In this document: positions 26,585-33,511 of the stretch, in pieces
How positions within the stretch are numbered: position 1 is the stretch's first letter
Layout of the letters: every line of letters starts with the position of its first letter
NCBI RefSeq assembly: GCF_014641855.1
Contig: NZ_BMII01000024.1
Location: 17,265-81,264 of the forward strand
From: Shewanella inventionis
GTDB taxonomy: Bacteria; Pseudomonadota; Gammaproteobacteria; Enterobacterales; Shewanellaceae
Direction: 5' to 3'
DNA length: 64,000 nt
The notes under the pieces: generated by a model
Databases searched by the model: none
What the model was told of the DNA's origin: nothing
Seen by the model: only the letters and a program-made list of their open reading frames with translations
Program-made: the position numbers and the translations under genes

Positions 26585-28891
26585 ATGAAAACATCAAGAA
26601 CCCTATATTTAAGTTCCGCGTTGTGTTTGCTTGCTGCTGCACAGGTTTCCGCAGATCCACTTAACCCTTCAGGGATAGAGGTTACTAAAGCGCCATCATC
26701 ATCAGATATTGCAAATGAGCGTATAGATAAAGCAAAGGCAATGTTTGAAGAAGTTGAGGCTGCTGCACTAAATGATTATGTAAATTCAGGTACATGGTCT
26801 TCAAGCCTGAATGTAATGGCTTCTCAAGGTAAGTATTTAGGCAAAATAACTGGCCCATACGGCAAAAATTTTGAATTTGTACCTCAATCTGATGGTACTA
26901 CCCAAATAAAACTACAAGTAGATACAGCAGCACAGGCCAAACAAATTGCCAATTTAATTGGTAATGGAGTTGCCTCTGGGACAACAGTAATCAAAACGGT
27001 AGGTACACCAGCTGAAGGTGCGTTGCGCAATAGTTTGCTCGCTGATTACGTCGATATCGATTCAACCAGCAAACTAAAATATCAAGTGGATGTAGACCTC
27101 AATGGCAATGACCTTAATAATGTAAATTTACTCTCAACAAACTCATTAAATATAGGGTCAGGTGGGGTAGATTTAGGGACTACCTCAATAAAAGAAACAT
27201 CATCAGGTCAGTTGGCTTTTAACGCTAATACAACGCGATTCTCCAAAAATCTCGATGTTGCAGGCACGTTAAGTGCCAACGATTTAACAGTATCTAATAA
27301 AATTACTGCTAATACCGGTGAAATCACTACATTGAATGCAACTACAGCAAACATAAACAATTTAATCGGCACAAACGCAACTGTTACCAATGCAGATATA
27401 GACGACTTGATTGCCAATACAGCAAAATTTCAATCAGCAGCGGCTCAAACGTTACAGGTGAGTGGCTTAACGACTTTAGCAAACTTGGTTGCAAACAAAG
27501 CAACATTTAATGGGTTGGTAAAATCAGGAAGTTTGCAATTGTCTGGTTCTGCAGTCGTAAATACACTAGAGGCGCAAGGTGTCACGGTTGAAAATGCTAC
27601 GATAACTAAAGCTGAAGTGATTAATTTGGTATCTGCACTAGCCAATATTACAACCGTATATTCAGACTTAGTTGACACACGTCAAGTCATTTCTAATTAT
27701 GGTCAAATTAACGATCTGTATGGTGTAACAGCAGACATCAACAGTCTTGTGTCAAATATTGTAACAGCCCAAACATTTGATGTTACAACCTTAAAAGCCT
27801 TGAACTCAGAGCTTCAAACAGCTACAGCAAACACTTTATCAGTTTTAGGCAGCGCCAATATAAAAAGCCTTACAGCAGAAACAGGTGTTATCAAAGTGCT
27901 AGCATCAGATCTCGCAACGATAAAAGACCTAAAAAGTACGACGTTAACAAATACTGGGAAGCTTACAACAGGGACGCTTCAAGTTAATTCGGACGCGAAC
28001 ATCAAGGGTAATATGACCGTCGCAAAAAAATTAACGAGCAAAGATTTGAGTGTAACGAACTCTGCGACAATTTCAGGCACTACAACGACAAATACTTTAA
28101 GAGTAAATAGTAATGCTGATATTGTTGGAACAACAACAACAGGCAACTTAAGCGTGACCAACAATGCAACGGCAGGCACGCTCAACGCGACAACAATTAA
28201 CACTACTGATGCGAACGTCACGAATAACCTTAATACAAAAAACCTAACAGCATCAGGCTCAATGGGCATTGCAGGTTCATTGACATCGAATTCATTAGCG
28301 ACAGGCAATGCAACAATAAACGGTAAGTTGGTTACTCAACAACTTGAAGCGCAAGTAGGCGAAATTGCAACGCTAAACACTACTAATGCAAATGTCAGCA
28401 ACAATATGACTACGCGTGATTTGGTTGTAACTTCGCTTGCAACATTAAACGCAGCAAATATAAGTAATCTAGTATCAACCATTTCAAGCATTGGGACTGC
28501 ATCTGGCTCTACCTTGGCGTTAACAGGGGATATTTCTGCTAAAAATGCTTCCCTAAACTCTTTAGATGTTTCGGGTAAAGGTTCCTTTGGCTCTATCGTT
28601 GCCCGAGGTGATAGTTCAGTAACCGGGAATTTTACTGTGGGCAGTAATTTAACTGCTTCATCAGCAAATATTACAGGCACCCTCACGGCTTCGAATGCCA
28701 ATTTAGGCACAACCACCGCCAATACTGTGACAGCGACTGGTGTTATCCAGGGAAGTGATGTGCAAAATAATTCAGGGGTATCCCTTAATGCATTAAAAAC
28801 AGGGTATGACGCACATGGAAACAGAATTGTAACGATGGAAAAATGGATCGCAGACTGTAAATCAAAAGCGGTAGCAGAATGTAATCGTTAG
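26585..28891 (+). CDS. Second PilV-like fibre protein, paralogue without Cys-rich domains
   Basis: 768 residues, signal peptide with VSA-D cleavage near residue 24. It aligns in layout to the first 750 residues of its upstream neighbour: pilin-like head with SSDIANERIDKAKAMFEEVEAA, YVNSGTWSSSLN, a repeated beta shaft (LTVSNKITANTGEITTLNATTANI and similar), and the closing HGNRIVTMEKWIADCKSKA. It stops where the neighbour goes on to its Cys-rich domains. Separated by 24 bp and probably cotranscribed. It may be a shaft partner or an alternative tip. A strong terminator follows. Confidence 0.65.
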   Translation: MKTSRTLYLSSALCLLAAAQVSADPLNPSGIEVTKAPSSSDIANERIDKAKAMFEEVEAAALNDYVNSGTWSSSLNVMASQGKYLGKITGPYGKNFEFVPQSDGTTQIKLQVDTAAQAKQIANLIGNGVASGTTVIKTVGTPAEGALRNSLLADYVDIDSTSKLKYQVDVDLNGNDLNNVNLLSTNSLNIGSGGVDLGTTSIKETSSGQLAFNANTTRFSKNLDVAGTLSANDLTVSNKITANTGEITTLNATTANINNLIGTNATVTNADIDDLIANTAKFQSAAAQTLQVSGLTTLANLVANKATFNGLVKSGSLQLSGSAVVNTLEAQGVTVENATITKAEVINLVSALANITTVYSDLVDTRQVISNYGQINDLYGVTADINSLVSNIVTAQTFDVTTLKALNSELQTATANTLSVLGSANIKSLTAETGVIKVLASDLATIKDLKSTTLTNTGKLTTGTLQVNSDANIKGNMTVAKKLTSKDLSVTNSATISGTTTTNTLRVNSNADIVGTTTTGNLSVTNNATAGTLNATTINTTDANVTNNLNTKNLTASGSMGIAGSLTSNSLATGNATINGKLVTQQLEAQVGEIATLNTTNANVSNNMTTRDLVVTSLATLNAANISNLVSTISSIGTASGSTLALTGDISAKNASLNSLDVSGKGSFGSIVARGDSSVTGNFTVGSNLTASSANITGTLTASNANLGTTTANTVTATGVIQGSDVQNNSGVSLNALKTGYDAHGNRIVTMEKWIADCKSKAVAECNR

Positions 28892-28893
28892 AC

Positions 28894-28906
28894 TAAAGTA
28901 ACTTTA
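28894..28906. repeat. 13-bp palindrome TAAAGTAACTTTA (copy 3)
   Basis: Third copy, 2 bp after the stop of the second PilV-like gene and touching the left arm of the terminator. Confidence 0.6.
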
Positions 28907-28933
28907 AACCCACTTAGTAAAGTGGGTTTTTTT
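28906..28933 (+). terminator. Rho-independent terminator of the pil operon
   Basis: Perfect 10-bp stem AAACCCACTT / AAGTGGGTTT with a 4-nt loop, followed by a run of T (28927-28933). Confidence 0.9.
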
Positions 28934-28973
28934 ATGTCTAAGGGTTATTGAAGAATATACCTATCTAAGTTAG

Positions 28974-29003
28974 AATGTACTAAACAGGTACTTAATAAGT
29001 GGG
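28974..29003 (+). promoter_or_regulatory. Two-half-site element E, upstream of parM-like gene
   Basis: AATGTAC (28974-28980) and GGTAC (ending 28991), 11 bp apart, then TTAATAAGTGGG, 5 bp before the ATG at 29009. An extra AATATAC lies 20 bp further up (28954-28960), so this promoter may carry three half-sites. A centromere-like role is possible since partition operons usually hold their site here. Confidence 0.6.
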
Positions 29004-29008
29004 TTTAT

Positions 29009-30037
29009 ATGAGCAACGTTAAAACAATTGGATGCGACAATGGGCATTTTGGGATCAAAATCTATGCAGGTTTAGGTAAAAAGCACTCCATAAGCTCCCG
29101 GTGTCGCATAGGTGGTTCATCACAGACAGAATTTGGCTCTAACGGTCCTGACAGTTCGGAAATAGTGTTCAGTACCGATGGAGAGCTTTATACAACAGGT
29201 TCGTTGCAATCGGAAGTTACAACATTTGCAGATTACCCATTAAGTCCTATAAACCGAGTGCTTGTTCATTCTTGTTTGCATCAAGCGGCGTTTACTAAAG
29301 GCCCTGAGTACAAGCAACTTGACTTGGTGTTGGGTTTGCCTTATGCCCAATATTACAGCAAAAAACATCCATCAGGCCGCAACGAAGACTTGATTTCTGG
29401 AATGGAAAAAAATCTTTTGGTTCCTGTGCAAAATATAGCGACAACAGAAGATCAATTTACCATAAACAACTGTATGACAGTGCCTGAAGGTATGGCGGCA
29501 TGGTTTTCATACATTGTTAAAGAAGAAGTAACAAATGGAAGAGTGGTGCCTGTGTTTAACGAAGTTAGAGGGCAAGAAACAACAGTCTTTATTGATATTG
29601 GTGGTGGAACAACTGAAGTTGTCACTGTTGCAGAAAAGAAAATTCAAAAAGATTACAGCGGCACCATATCACAAGGTTCACACCGTATAACAGAAGATCT
29701 ACGCCGCTACATTTATGAGTTAACTGACGTATCGAGCATATCTGAACGCAAGATGCACCAGGCGTTATTGAGCAAAAAAATAAATGTGAATGGTGAGGTA
29801 ATCGATTTAACCCAAGCAATAAAAAGTGCTCAAAGTAAGTTGATACATAAAATCAACGGTTTTACGGATAGCCTACTTCGAGATGTAAAAGGTGATATCG
29901 ATAATAAAGTTTTAGTTGGCGGTACATCCATTGACTTAAAAGACGAGTTAATGAATTGGCAGGGTGTGTCGTTAAGTGATGATCCACTATTTGAAAATGC
30001 AAAAGGCATGTATTTATTTAAAAAATATCTAGCTTAG
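29009..30037 (+). CDS. ParM/StbA-type actin-like plasmid partition protein
   Basis: 342 residues. Actin-like ATPase signatures: phosphate 1 GCDNGHFGIKI (about 8-18), phosphate 2 FIDIGGGTTEVVTV (about 194-207) and adenosine motif LVGGTSIDLKDEL (about 303-315). The size and the (K/C)DNG-type phosphate loop fit ParM/StbA proteins, which build filaments that push plasmid copies apart. It is followed by a small DNA-binding-type gene, completing a type II partition operon. Confidence 0.88.
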   Translation: MSNVKTIGCDNGHFGIKIYAGLGKKHSISSRCRIGGSSQTEFGSNGPDSSEIVFSTDGELYTTGSLQSEVTTFADYPLSPINRVLVHSCLHQAAFTKGPEYKQLDLVLGLPYAQYYSKKHPSGRNEDLISGMEKNLLVPVQNIATTEDQFTINNCMTVPEGMAAWFSYIVKEEVTNGRVVPVFNEVRGQETTVFIDIGGGTTEVVTVAEKKIQKDYSGTISQGSHRITEDLRRYIYELTDVSSISERKMHQALLSKKINVNGEVIDLTQAIKSAQSKLIHKINGFTDSLLRDVKGDIDNKVLVGGTSIDLKDELMNWQGVSLSDDPLFENAKGMYLFKKYLA

Positions 30038-30048
30038 AGTGCGTGACT

Positions 30049-30480
30049 ATGACATCTGAAAAGAAAGTAAGTTTACGTGTGTTACTTTCGAGCTCACGTA
30101 AAGAGGAGGTTGCTTTTATTGAGCACCTTGCCTCATTGCGTAAAATGAAAAACCATTACTTACCTAATTACGTTCTTCAGTTAGCAATGCTTGGTCTAAA
30201 AGCCAAGGATAGTAATGGCTTCAACACCCTAAGTGGGGGTATTGATTCAGCAGCAAAACCCCAAATAAATATTGAAGAAATGCAACTTGAGCTTACAGAC
30301 AGCCAACTCCAATTTTTAGCCAAAAATATCGCGACTGAAATGAAGCGTTTAAATATTACAGATGGGGTAAGGTCAATCTTGTCAGAGAACGTTTCAGACC
30401 AAAGTAATCACATTGAAGAAGTAGGTGATGATTTTGAAAATGAAGAGCTTAAGGGTTTAAAGGGCTCTTCATTTTTCTAA
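30049..30480 (+). CDS. ParR/StbB-like ribbon-helix-helix partition adaptor
   Basis: 143 residues from the ATG at 30049 (AGAGTG upstream; a GTG at 30043 is possible). The N-terminal KVSLRVLLSSSRKEEVAFIEHLASL...YLPNYVLQLAMLG has the strand-helix-helix pattern of RHH adaptors; the acidic C-terminus would bind ParM. ParR proteins bind tandem repeats with about 11-bp period, the spacing seen in the eleven shared elements, so this protein is a candidate for the regulator acting at them. The last codons double as a terminator hairpin. Confidence 0.7.
   Translation: MTSEKKVSLRVLLSSSRKEEVAFIEHLASLRKMKNHYLPNYVLQLAMLGLKAKDSNGFNTLSGGIDSAAKPQINIEEMQLELTDSQLQFLAKNIATEMKRLNITDGVRSILSENVSDQSNHIEEVGDDFENEELKGLKGSSFF
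30437..30476 (+). terminator. Terminator overlapping the 3' end of the parR-like gene
   Basis: Perfect 12-bp stem AAAATGAAGAGC / GCTCTTCATTTT with a T run. The right arm encodes the final residues of the ParR-like protein (GSSFF), so coding and termination are superimposed. Confidence 0.75.
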
Positions 30481-30645
30481 TGTTTTATCCGTATTAACTA
30501 GAAGCCAAGAAAGTATAAAAGTCATCATTTTAGTGGTTGGTGCAATCTTCCTTGGCGCGTTTATTTCCACCCTTAATCATTCAAGAAAAAATGTTCTGGC
30601 TATTGTTACATTTTGTACAAGCCTTATATCCACTAGGAACAAGTA

Positions 30646-30861
30646 TTATTTAACAAAAAATCCTTTTTCCTTCGCAAATCTATACACATCAATAACGCCT
30701 TGCTTCGCAGTTCCCGAATGATTAATAAGATCGACTTTCATCTGCTCCATTTCTAGAACTTCTTCAGGGGTATCCGCAGTTGTAGCCTCGACTCGAAATA
30801 AAGGTTTGCGCTTCTTGTTGTACTTTAAATCCTTAGATTCTTTATTGTGTTGTTCAGTCAT
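30646..30861 (-). CDS. Small charged hypothetical protein
   Basis: 71 residues (MTEQHNKESKDLKYNKKRKP...). Basic N-terminus, acidic middle (TPEEVLEMEQMKVDLI), no membrane segment. AGGA lies about 7 bp before the ATG. I do not recognise a family. The 165 bp between it and parR, with which it converges, hold only the parR terminator. Confidence 0.45.
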   Translation of the reverse strand: MTEQHNKESKDLKYNKKRKPLFRVEATTADTPEEVLEMEQMKVDLINHSGTAKQGVIDVYRFAKEKGFFVK

Positions 30862-30896
30862 CTAATTATCCTATGCTTGTAATAATATTATGGCCT

Positions 30897-31301
30897 TTAC
30901 GGCCAGAAGGTTAGTAAATCATAAAGGCGCGGTCCGTTGTCACTAGCAAACCACTTATCCATACAATACCGAATTCTTTTAGCAATATGGTCAGTAGTTC
31001 CAAAATGAAAATACTGACCAATGTTATCAAACAGTAGATCGTTTATGGGCTGTTTCTAACCCCCTAGAGCCTCATATACAGCTTCAAAACCTGAGCAATA
31101 TGCCTTAAGTAAGGCGTGTGCGTTTGTAACAATTTCACGCTCATTAGTTAAGGTTAACACTTCTTCTTTGGTCAAGTGTTGCTGATTACATAACAGGCTA
31201 TTTAATTCATTGCGCCTAGTTTCCAATATCTGTTCTTGTGCTGCCATGATATGAAATGCTTTTAACGATTCTTTTCTAGATGTATTGAGTAGTGTAGTCA
31301 T
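30897..31301 (-). pseudogene. Small gene with in-frame amber stop (81 + 52 codons)
   Basis: The 81-residue ORF at 31056-31301 ends in EALGG and a TAG at 31056-31058. The same frame then stays open for another 52 codons (KQPINDLLFDNIGQYFHF...RIRYCMDKWFASDNG...LLTFWP) to a TAA at 30897. The downstream part has protein-like composition and no good start of its own apart from a Met after 31 codons. So either an intact gene of 134 codons was broken by a single stop, or the amber codon is read through, or two unrelated short genes abut. Product family unknown; the first part is helical. Confidence 0.45.
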
Positions 31302-31501
31302 TGCATTGAATCCCGTGGTTTGAATATATAATGATTATAGTCGTGTACACGATTGTAATCAAGATAAATTTATCGAAATTTAAGAAAAAAAGAGCTTGGA
31401 TTCCTAAAATCTACTCAGGGTATGCGTCTTGATATAGATGTTGGCAAAATGCCATGACTGTTTTGGAAATGTGCTAGCTTTGAGGCATGTTGTTAGAGAT
31501 G

Positions 31502-31536
31502 CGCCATCTATATGTTTATGGAACATATAGATGGCG
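31502..31536. repeat. Perfect 15-bp inverted repeat with 5-nt loop
   Basis: Arms CGCCATCTATATGTT (31502-31516) and AACATATAGATGGCG (31522-31536), extendable by wobble pairs. It lies 22 bp beyond the stop of the minus-strand gene at 31558. It has no T run, so it may be a non-classical terminator or a protein-binding site. The rest of 31302-31557 shows no gene. Confidence 0.7.
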
Positions 31537-31557
31537 TATTTAGGATAGAGTGCCAGG

Positions 31558-32490
31558 TTATTTAGCAGCTCTCTTTTTGCTTGGCATTAAAACTTTAATC
31601 CTGTGCTCGATAGATGCCATTCGGCTATGCATATCAACCAACTCTTTGTTGTACACGCTGAGCTTTTCAATCACATTGTCATAAACTTCTTTAGGGCTTG
31701 AACGCTTTAAGAGCAGTTTGCTTTGCGCTGTAAGCTTATCGATTAGTTTGTTGTGTTCTTTTATCTTTTCCGACAAGTCGGTCCACTCTTTAGTTATATC
31801 TGCAACTTCCTGCATTGCAATGAGTTCGTGATCAGAATACACGCCTTTTTCAATATCCTTCGAGACTTTGTTATGAAGGCGTTTTATACGTAACCTGGCC
31901 TTGTCTTCTTTTGTTTTCCATGTGCCAGCTTTTAAAATATCACCAAGGCCTCTTAGCTGACTGACCGTGTTCGCAATGTTCAAATATTTATTGGATAGGT
32001 TTGCCTGACACATTAAGTAGATTGATAGAGACAGCCTTCTTGTCAAAGGCGTTTGGTTCTGGCCGTTACTTCTGTCTCCTGACTCATATTTAATCCAGCG
32101 ATGCCCAGAGATCTCTTCTTTACCTAACAGCAAACCAAGCTCTCTCATTTGTACATCTAGGGCTTCACGTAATTCAGTTGCAGTTACTACTGCAGGTAAG
32201 GGGATTAAGCTTGGGTATTTGTCCCAAAGACGGATAAGGATTTCAACATCAGGCGGCACATTAGAAGTTTTGTTCTTGTTCGTCATTTCACCCCATTTTG
32301 AAGATGGGGTGATAAGTAGCCAACAAATATCAGCGGAACTTATTTTTTTAAAGTTACGCCAGTTAGCAAGATCCTCACCAGTCAAAGGACGATTATCAGG
32401 TAAGATCGATTGTCTTGTGTCTGCGGTGTCTGCATCTGTGGAAATCTGATTTGTTAACGCCGTTAACAAATACTTTGGTATTTCATCCAT
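31558..32490 (-). CDS. Putative DNA-binding protein with C-terminal coiled coil
   Basis: 310 residues. The first half (LTGEDLANWRNFKKISSADICWLLITPSSKWGEM, about residues 36-69, then PPDVEILIRLWDKYPSLIPLP) looks like an HTH of the kind found in plasmid transfer regulators; the second half (about 195-305) is a long, basic coiled coil. I infer a regulator or a replication/partition accessory protein. Its 5' region holds two palindromes: one of 14 bp upstream of the start (32517-32530) and one of 21 bp inside codons 7-13 (32450-32470), which suggests autoregulation. Confidence 0.5.
   Translation of the reverse strand: MDEIPKYLLTALTNQISTDADTADTRQSILPDNRPLTGEDLANWRNFKKISSADICWLLITPSSKWGEMTNKNKTSNVPPDVEILIRLWDKYPSLIPLPAVVTATELREALDVQMRELGLLLGKEEISGHRWIKYESGDRSNGQNQTPLTRRLSLSIYLMCQANLSNKYLNIANTVSQLRGLGDILKAGTWKTKEDKARLRIKRLHNKVSKDIEKGVYSDHELIAMQEVADITKEWTDLSEKIKEHNKLIDKLTAQSKLLLKRSSPKEVYDNVIEKLSVYNKELVDMHSRMASIEHRIKVLMPSKKRAAK
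32450..32470. promoter_or_regulatory. 21-bp perfect palindrome inside the start of the 310-residue gene
   Basis: Arms TTTGTTAACG and CGTTAACAAA around a single C. A 10-bp perfect arm is unlikely by chance in a window this size. Its place at the beginning of a putative DNA-binding protein gene suggests an operator. Confidence 0.45.
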
Positions 32491-32516
32491 AATACTGCGC
32501 TCTCTTTTTGACTGTA

Positions 32517-32530
32517 GTCAAATATTTGAC
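32517..32530. promoter_or_regulatory. 14-bp palindrome GTCAAATATTTGAC upstream of the 310-residue gene
   Basis: Perfect inverted repeat 27 bp upstream of the start at 32490. Direct repeats TTAGTGTC and TAAGTGTC (32541-32548, 32556-32563) lie next to it. The rest of the AT-rich gap up to 32683 shows no gene. Confidence 0.35.
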
Positions 32531-32683
32531 ATTATGCTGCTTAGTGTCTATTTTATAAGTGTCAGATAAATACATTTAAATAGATAAACTAACAAAAAAA
32601 TGATAATATTAAATTAATAAAAAAAATATCCATCAATCAATTGGTTAATGAAAGATAAAAATTAGCAATTAAATCTAGAGCTT

Positions 32684-32713
32684 TATTGCCTTATCATATA
32701 CATGATAAGTGCT
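32684..32713 (+). promoter_or_regulatory. Two-half-site element F, upstream of the 216-residue gene
   Basis: TATTGCC (32684-32690) and CATATAC (ending 32701), 11 bp apart, then ATGATAAGTGCT. The first half is degenerate. 66 bp before the ATG at 32780. Confidence 0.5.
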
Positions 32714-32779
32714 AGCCTGATGGTTGTAAAGATAAAGTTCTTGCAAGAATAATTAAGTCATAAAATTATATGGTGAGAT

Positions 32780-33430
32780 ATGGAACTAATCCTGACAGGC
32801 ACTTTAGTAACTCAAAAACTAGATGTAGAAAAGTCTTATATATTGGAAGATGTGCTTGCGCCAAAAGGAATTAAATACCCAACTCTAGGCGTTACTTTGT
32901 ATCATGGGTTTACAACTACAACTACATCGATGGCGCATGCTTTTAAAAAAGCGGTCATGAAAGGTATGGAGATCCATGCCGTTAGTGTCGAACTAGACGT
33001 TGAGAGAAGTGAATCATTGTGTTCACTTGAAGATTTACCTAGTCGTTCAGTTTTGAACGTTACTAAAATGAAAAAAGACCTTAGCCATTTTCTCAAAGAA
33101 AAATGGACTAGCTATTTAAAGATGATCCCTGGAGCATGGACTGACGCAGTTGAACGTGGGCATGTAAATGGTTCAAATGAGCTTAAAGTTAACGGGTTTG
33201 TTGCATCTATAGGTGAACATCCATATTTGCTCGATTCCCTCTGGCAGCTGCCAGAATTGAACCATTTAAGCGTTATTCTTTACACGGTGATCGAAGATGG
33301 CCAAATAGCCAATCGCGCAACAATGTTTAGACGTGACAAGGTAACAGTCGATGAAACAGGTGAGCTTCCGAATATCGCTGTAGCAAGATATCCAGAAGTC
33401 GATATCAGCCTACCAGACTTTATAAAATAA
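32780..33430 (+). CDS. Unknown 216-residue protein upstream of the HipA-like kinase
   Basis: 216 residues, GGTGAG ribosome site. Soluble, mixed alpha/beta; a Thr-rich stretch GFTTTTTSMAHAFKKAVMKGMEI near residue 44 and a Trp-containing basic helix (KEKWTSYLKMIPGAWTD near 108). I recognise no family and no HTH, so it is not a HipB-type antitoxin. It is followed by a terminator and by a separately promoted HipA-like gene; both genes carry a copy of the shared element, which suggests co-regulation rather than cotranscription. Confidence 0.6.
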   Translation: MELILTGTLVTQKLDVEKSYILEDVLAPKGIKYPTLGVTLYHGFTTTTTSMAHAFKKAVMKGMEIHAVSVELDVERSESLCSLEDLPSRSVLNVTKMKKDLSHFLKEKWTSYLKMIPGAWTDAVERGHVNGSNELKVNGFVASIGEHPYLLDSLWQLPELNHLSVILYTVIEDGQIANRATMFRRDKVTVDETGELPNIAVARYPEVDISLPDFIK

Positions 33431-33432
33431 AC

Positions 33433-33463
33433 AAAAAATAGCAAGGAAACTTGCTATTTTTTT
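33433..33463 (+). terminator. Rho-independent terminator
   Basis: 13-bp stem AAAAAATAGCAAG / CTTGCTATTTTTT with loop GAAA and a T run, 3 bp after the stop at 33430. Nearly symmetrical A and T runs mean it could act both ways. Confidence 0.9.
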
Positions 33464-33474
33464 ATGCTTCTAAT

Positions 33475-33504
33475 AATGTACTTATCATGTACTCGATTTG
33501 CTGG
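33475..33504 (+). promoter_or_regulatory. Two-half-site element G, upstream of the HipA-like gene
   Basis: AATGTAC (33475-33481) and ATGTAC (ending 33492), 11 bp apart. The 3' part (TCGATTTGCTGG) departs from the usual ATAAGTAGG. It lies 7 bp before the ATG at 33512. Confidence 0.5.
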
Positions 33505-33511
33505 TGGTTAT

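Noticed and set aside
22493..28891. A shufflon at the pilV genes, suggested by the tyrosine recombinase and long minus-strand ORFs
   Set aside because: No inverted sfx-like repeats or oppositely oriented partial C-termini were found. The minus-strand ORFs are shadows of Thr/Ser/Val-rich repeat coding.
25209..29225. Ter-like cores for the Tus homologue (GTTGTAACTA at 25209, GTTGTAACT at 28424, ATGTTGTAACT on the minus strand at 29215)
   Set aside because: All lie in coding sequence whose residues explain them and lack the rest of the Ter consensus. Kept only as sequences to test if the protein's site is determined.
30533..30721. Plus-strand ORF of 62 codons
   Set aside because: No ribosome site; overlaps the minus-strand small gene at 30646-30861, which is better supported.
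31341..31352. Palindrome TCGTGTACACGA upstream of the amber-split gene
   Set aside because: Six-base arms are expected many times by chance in 64 kb, and no second copy was found.
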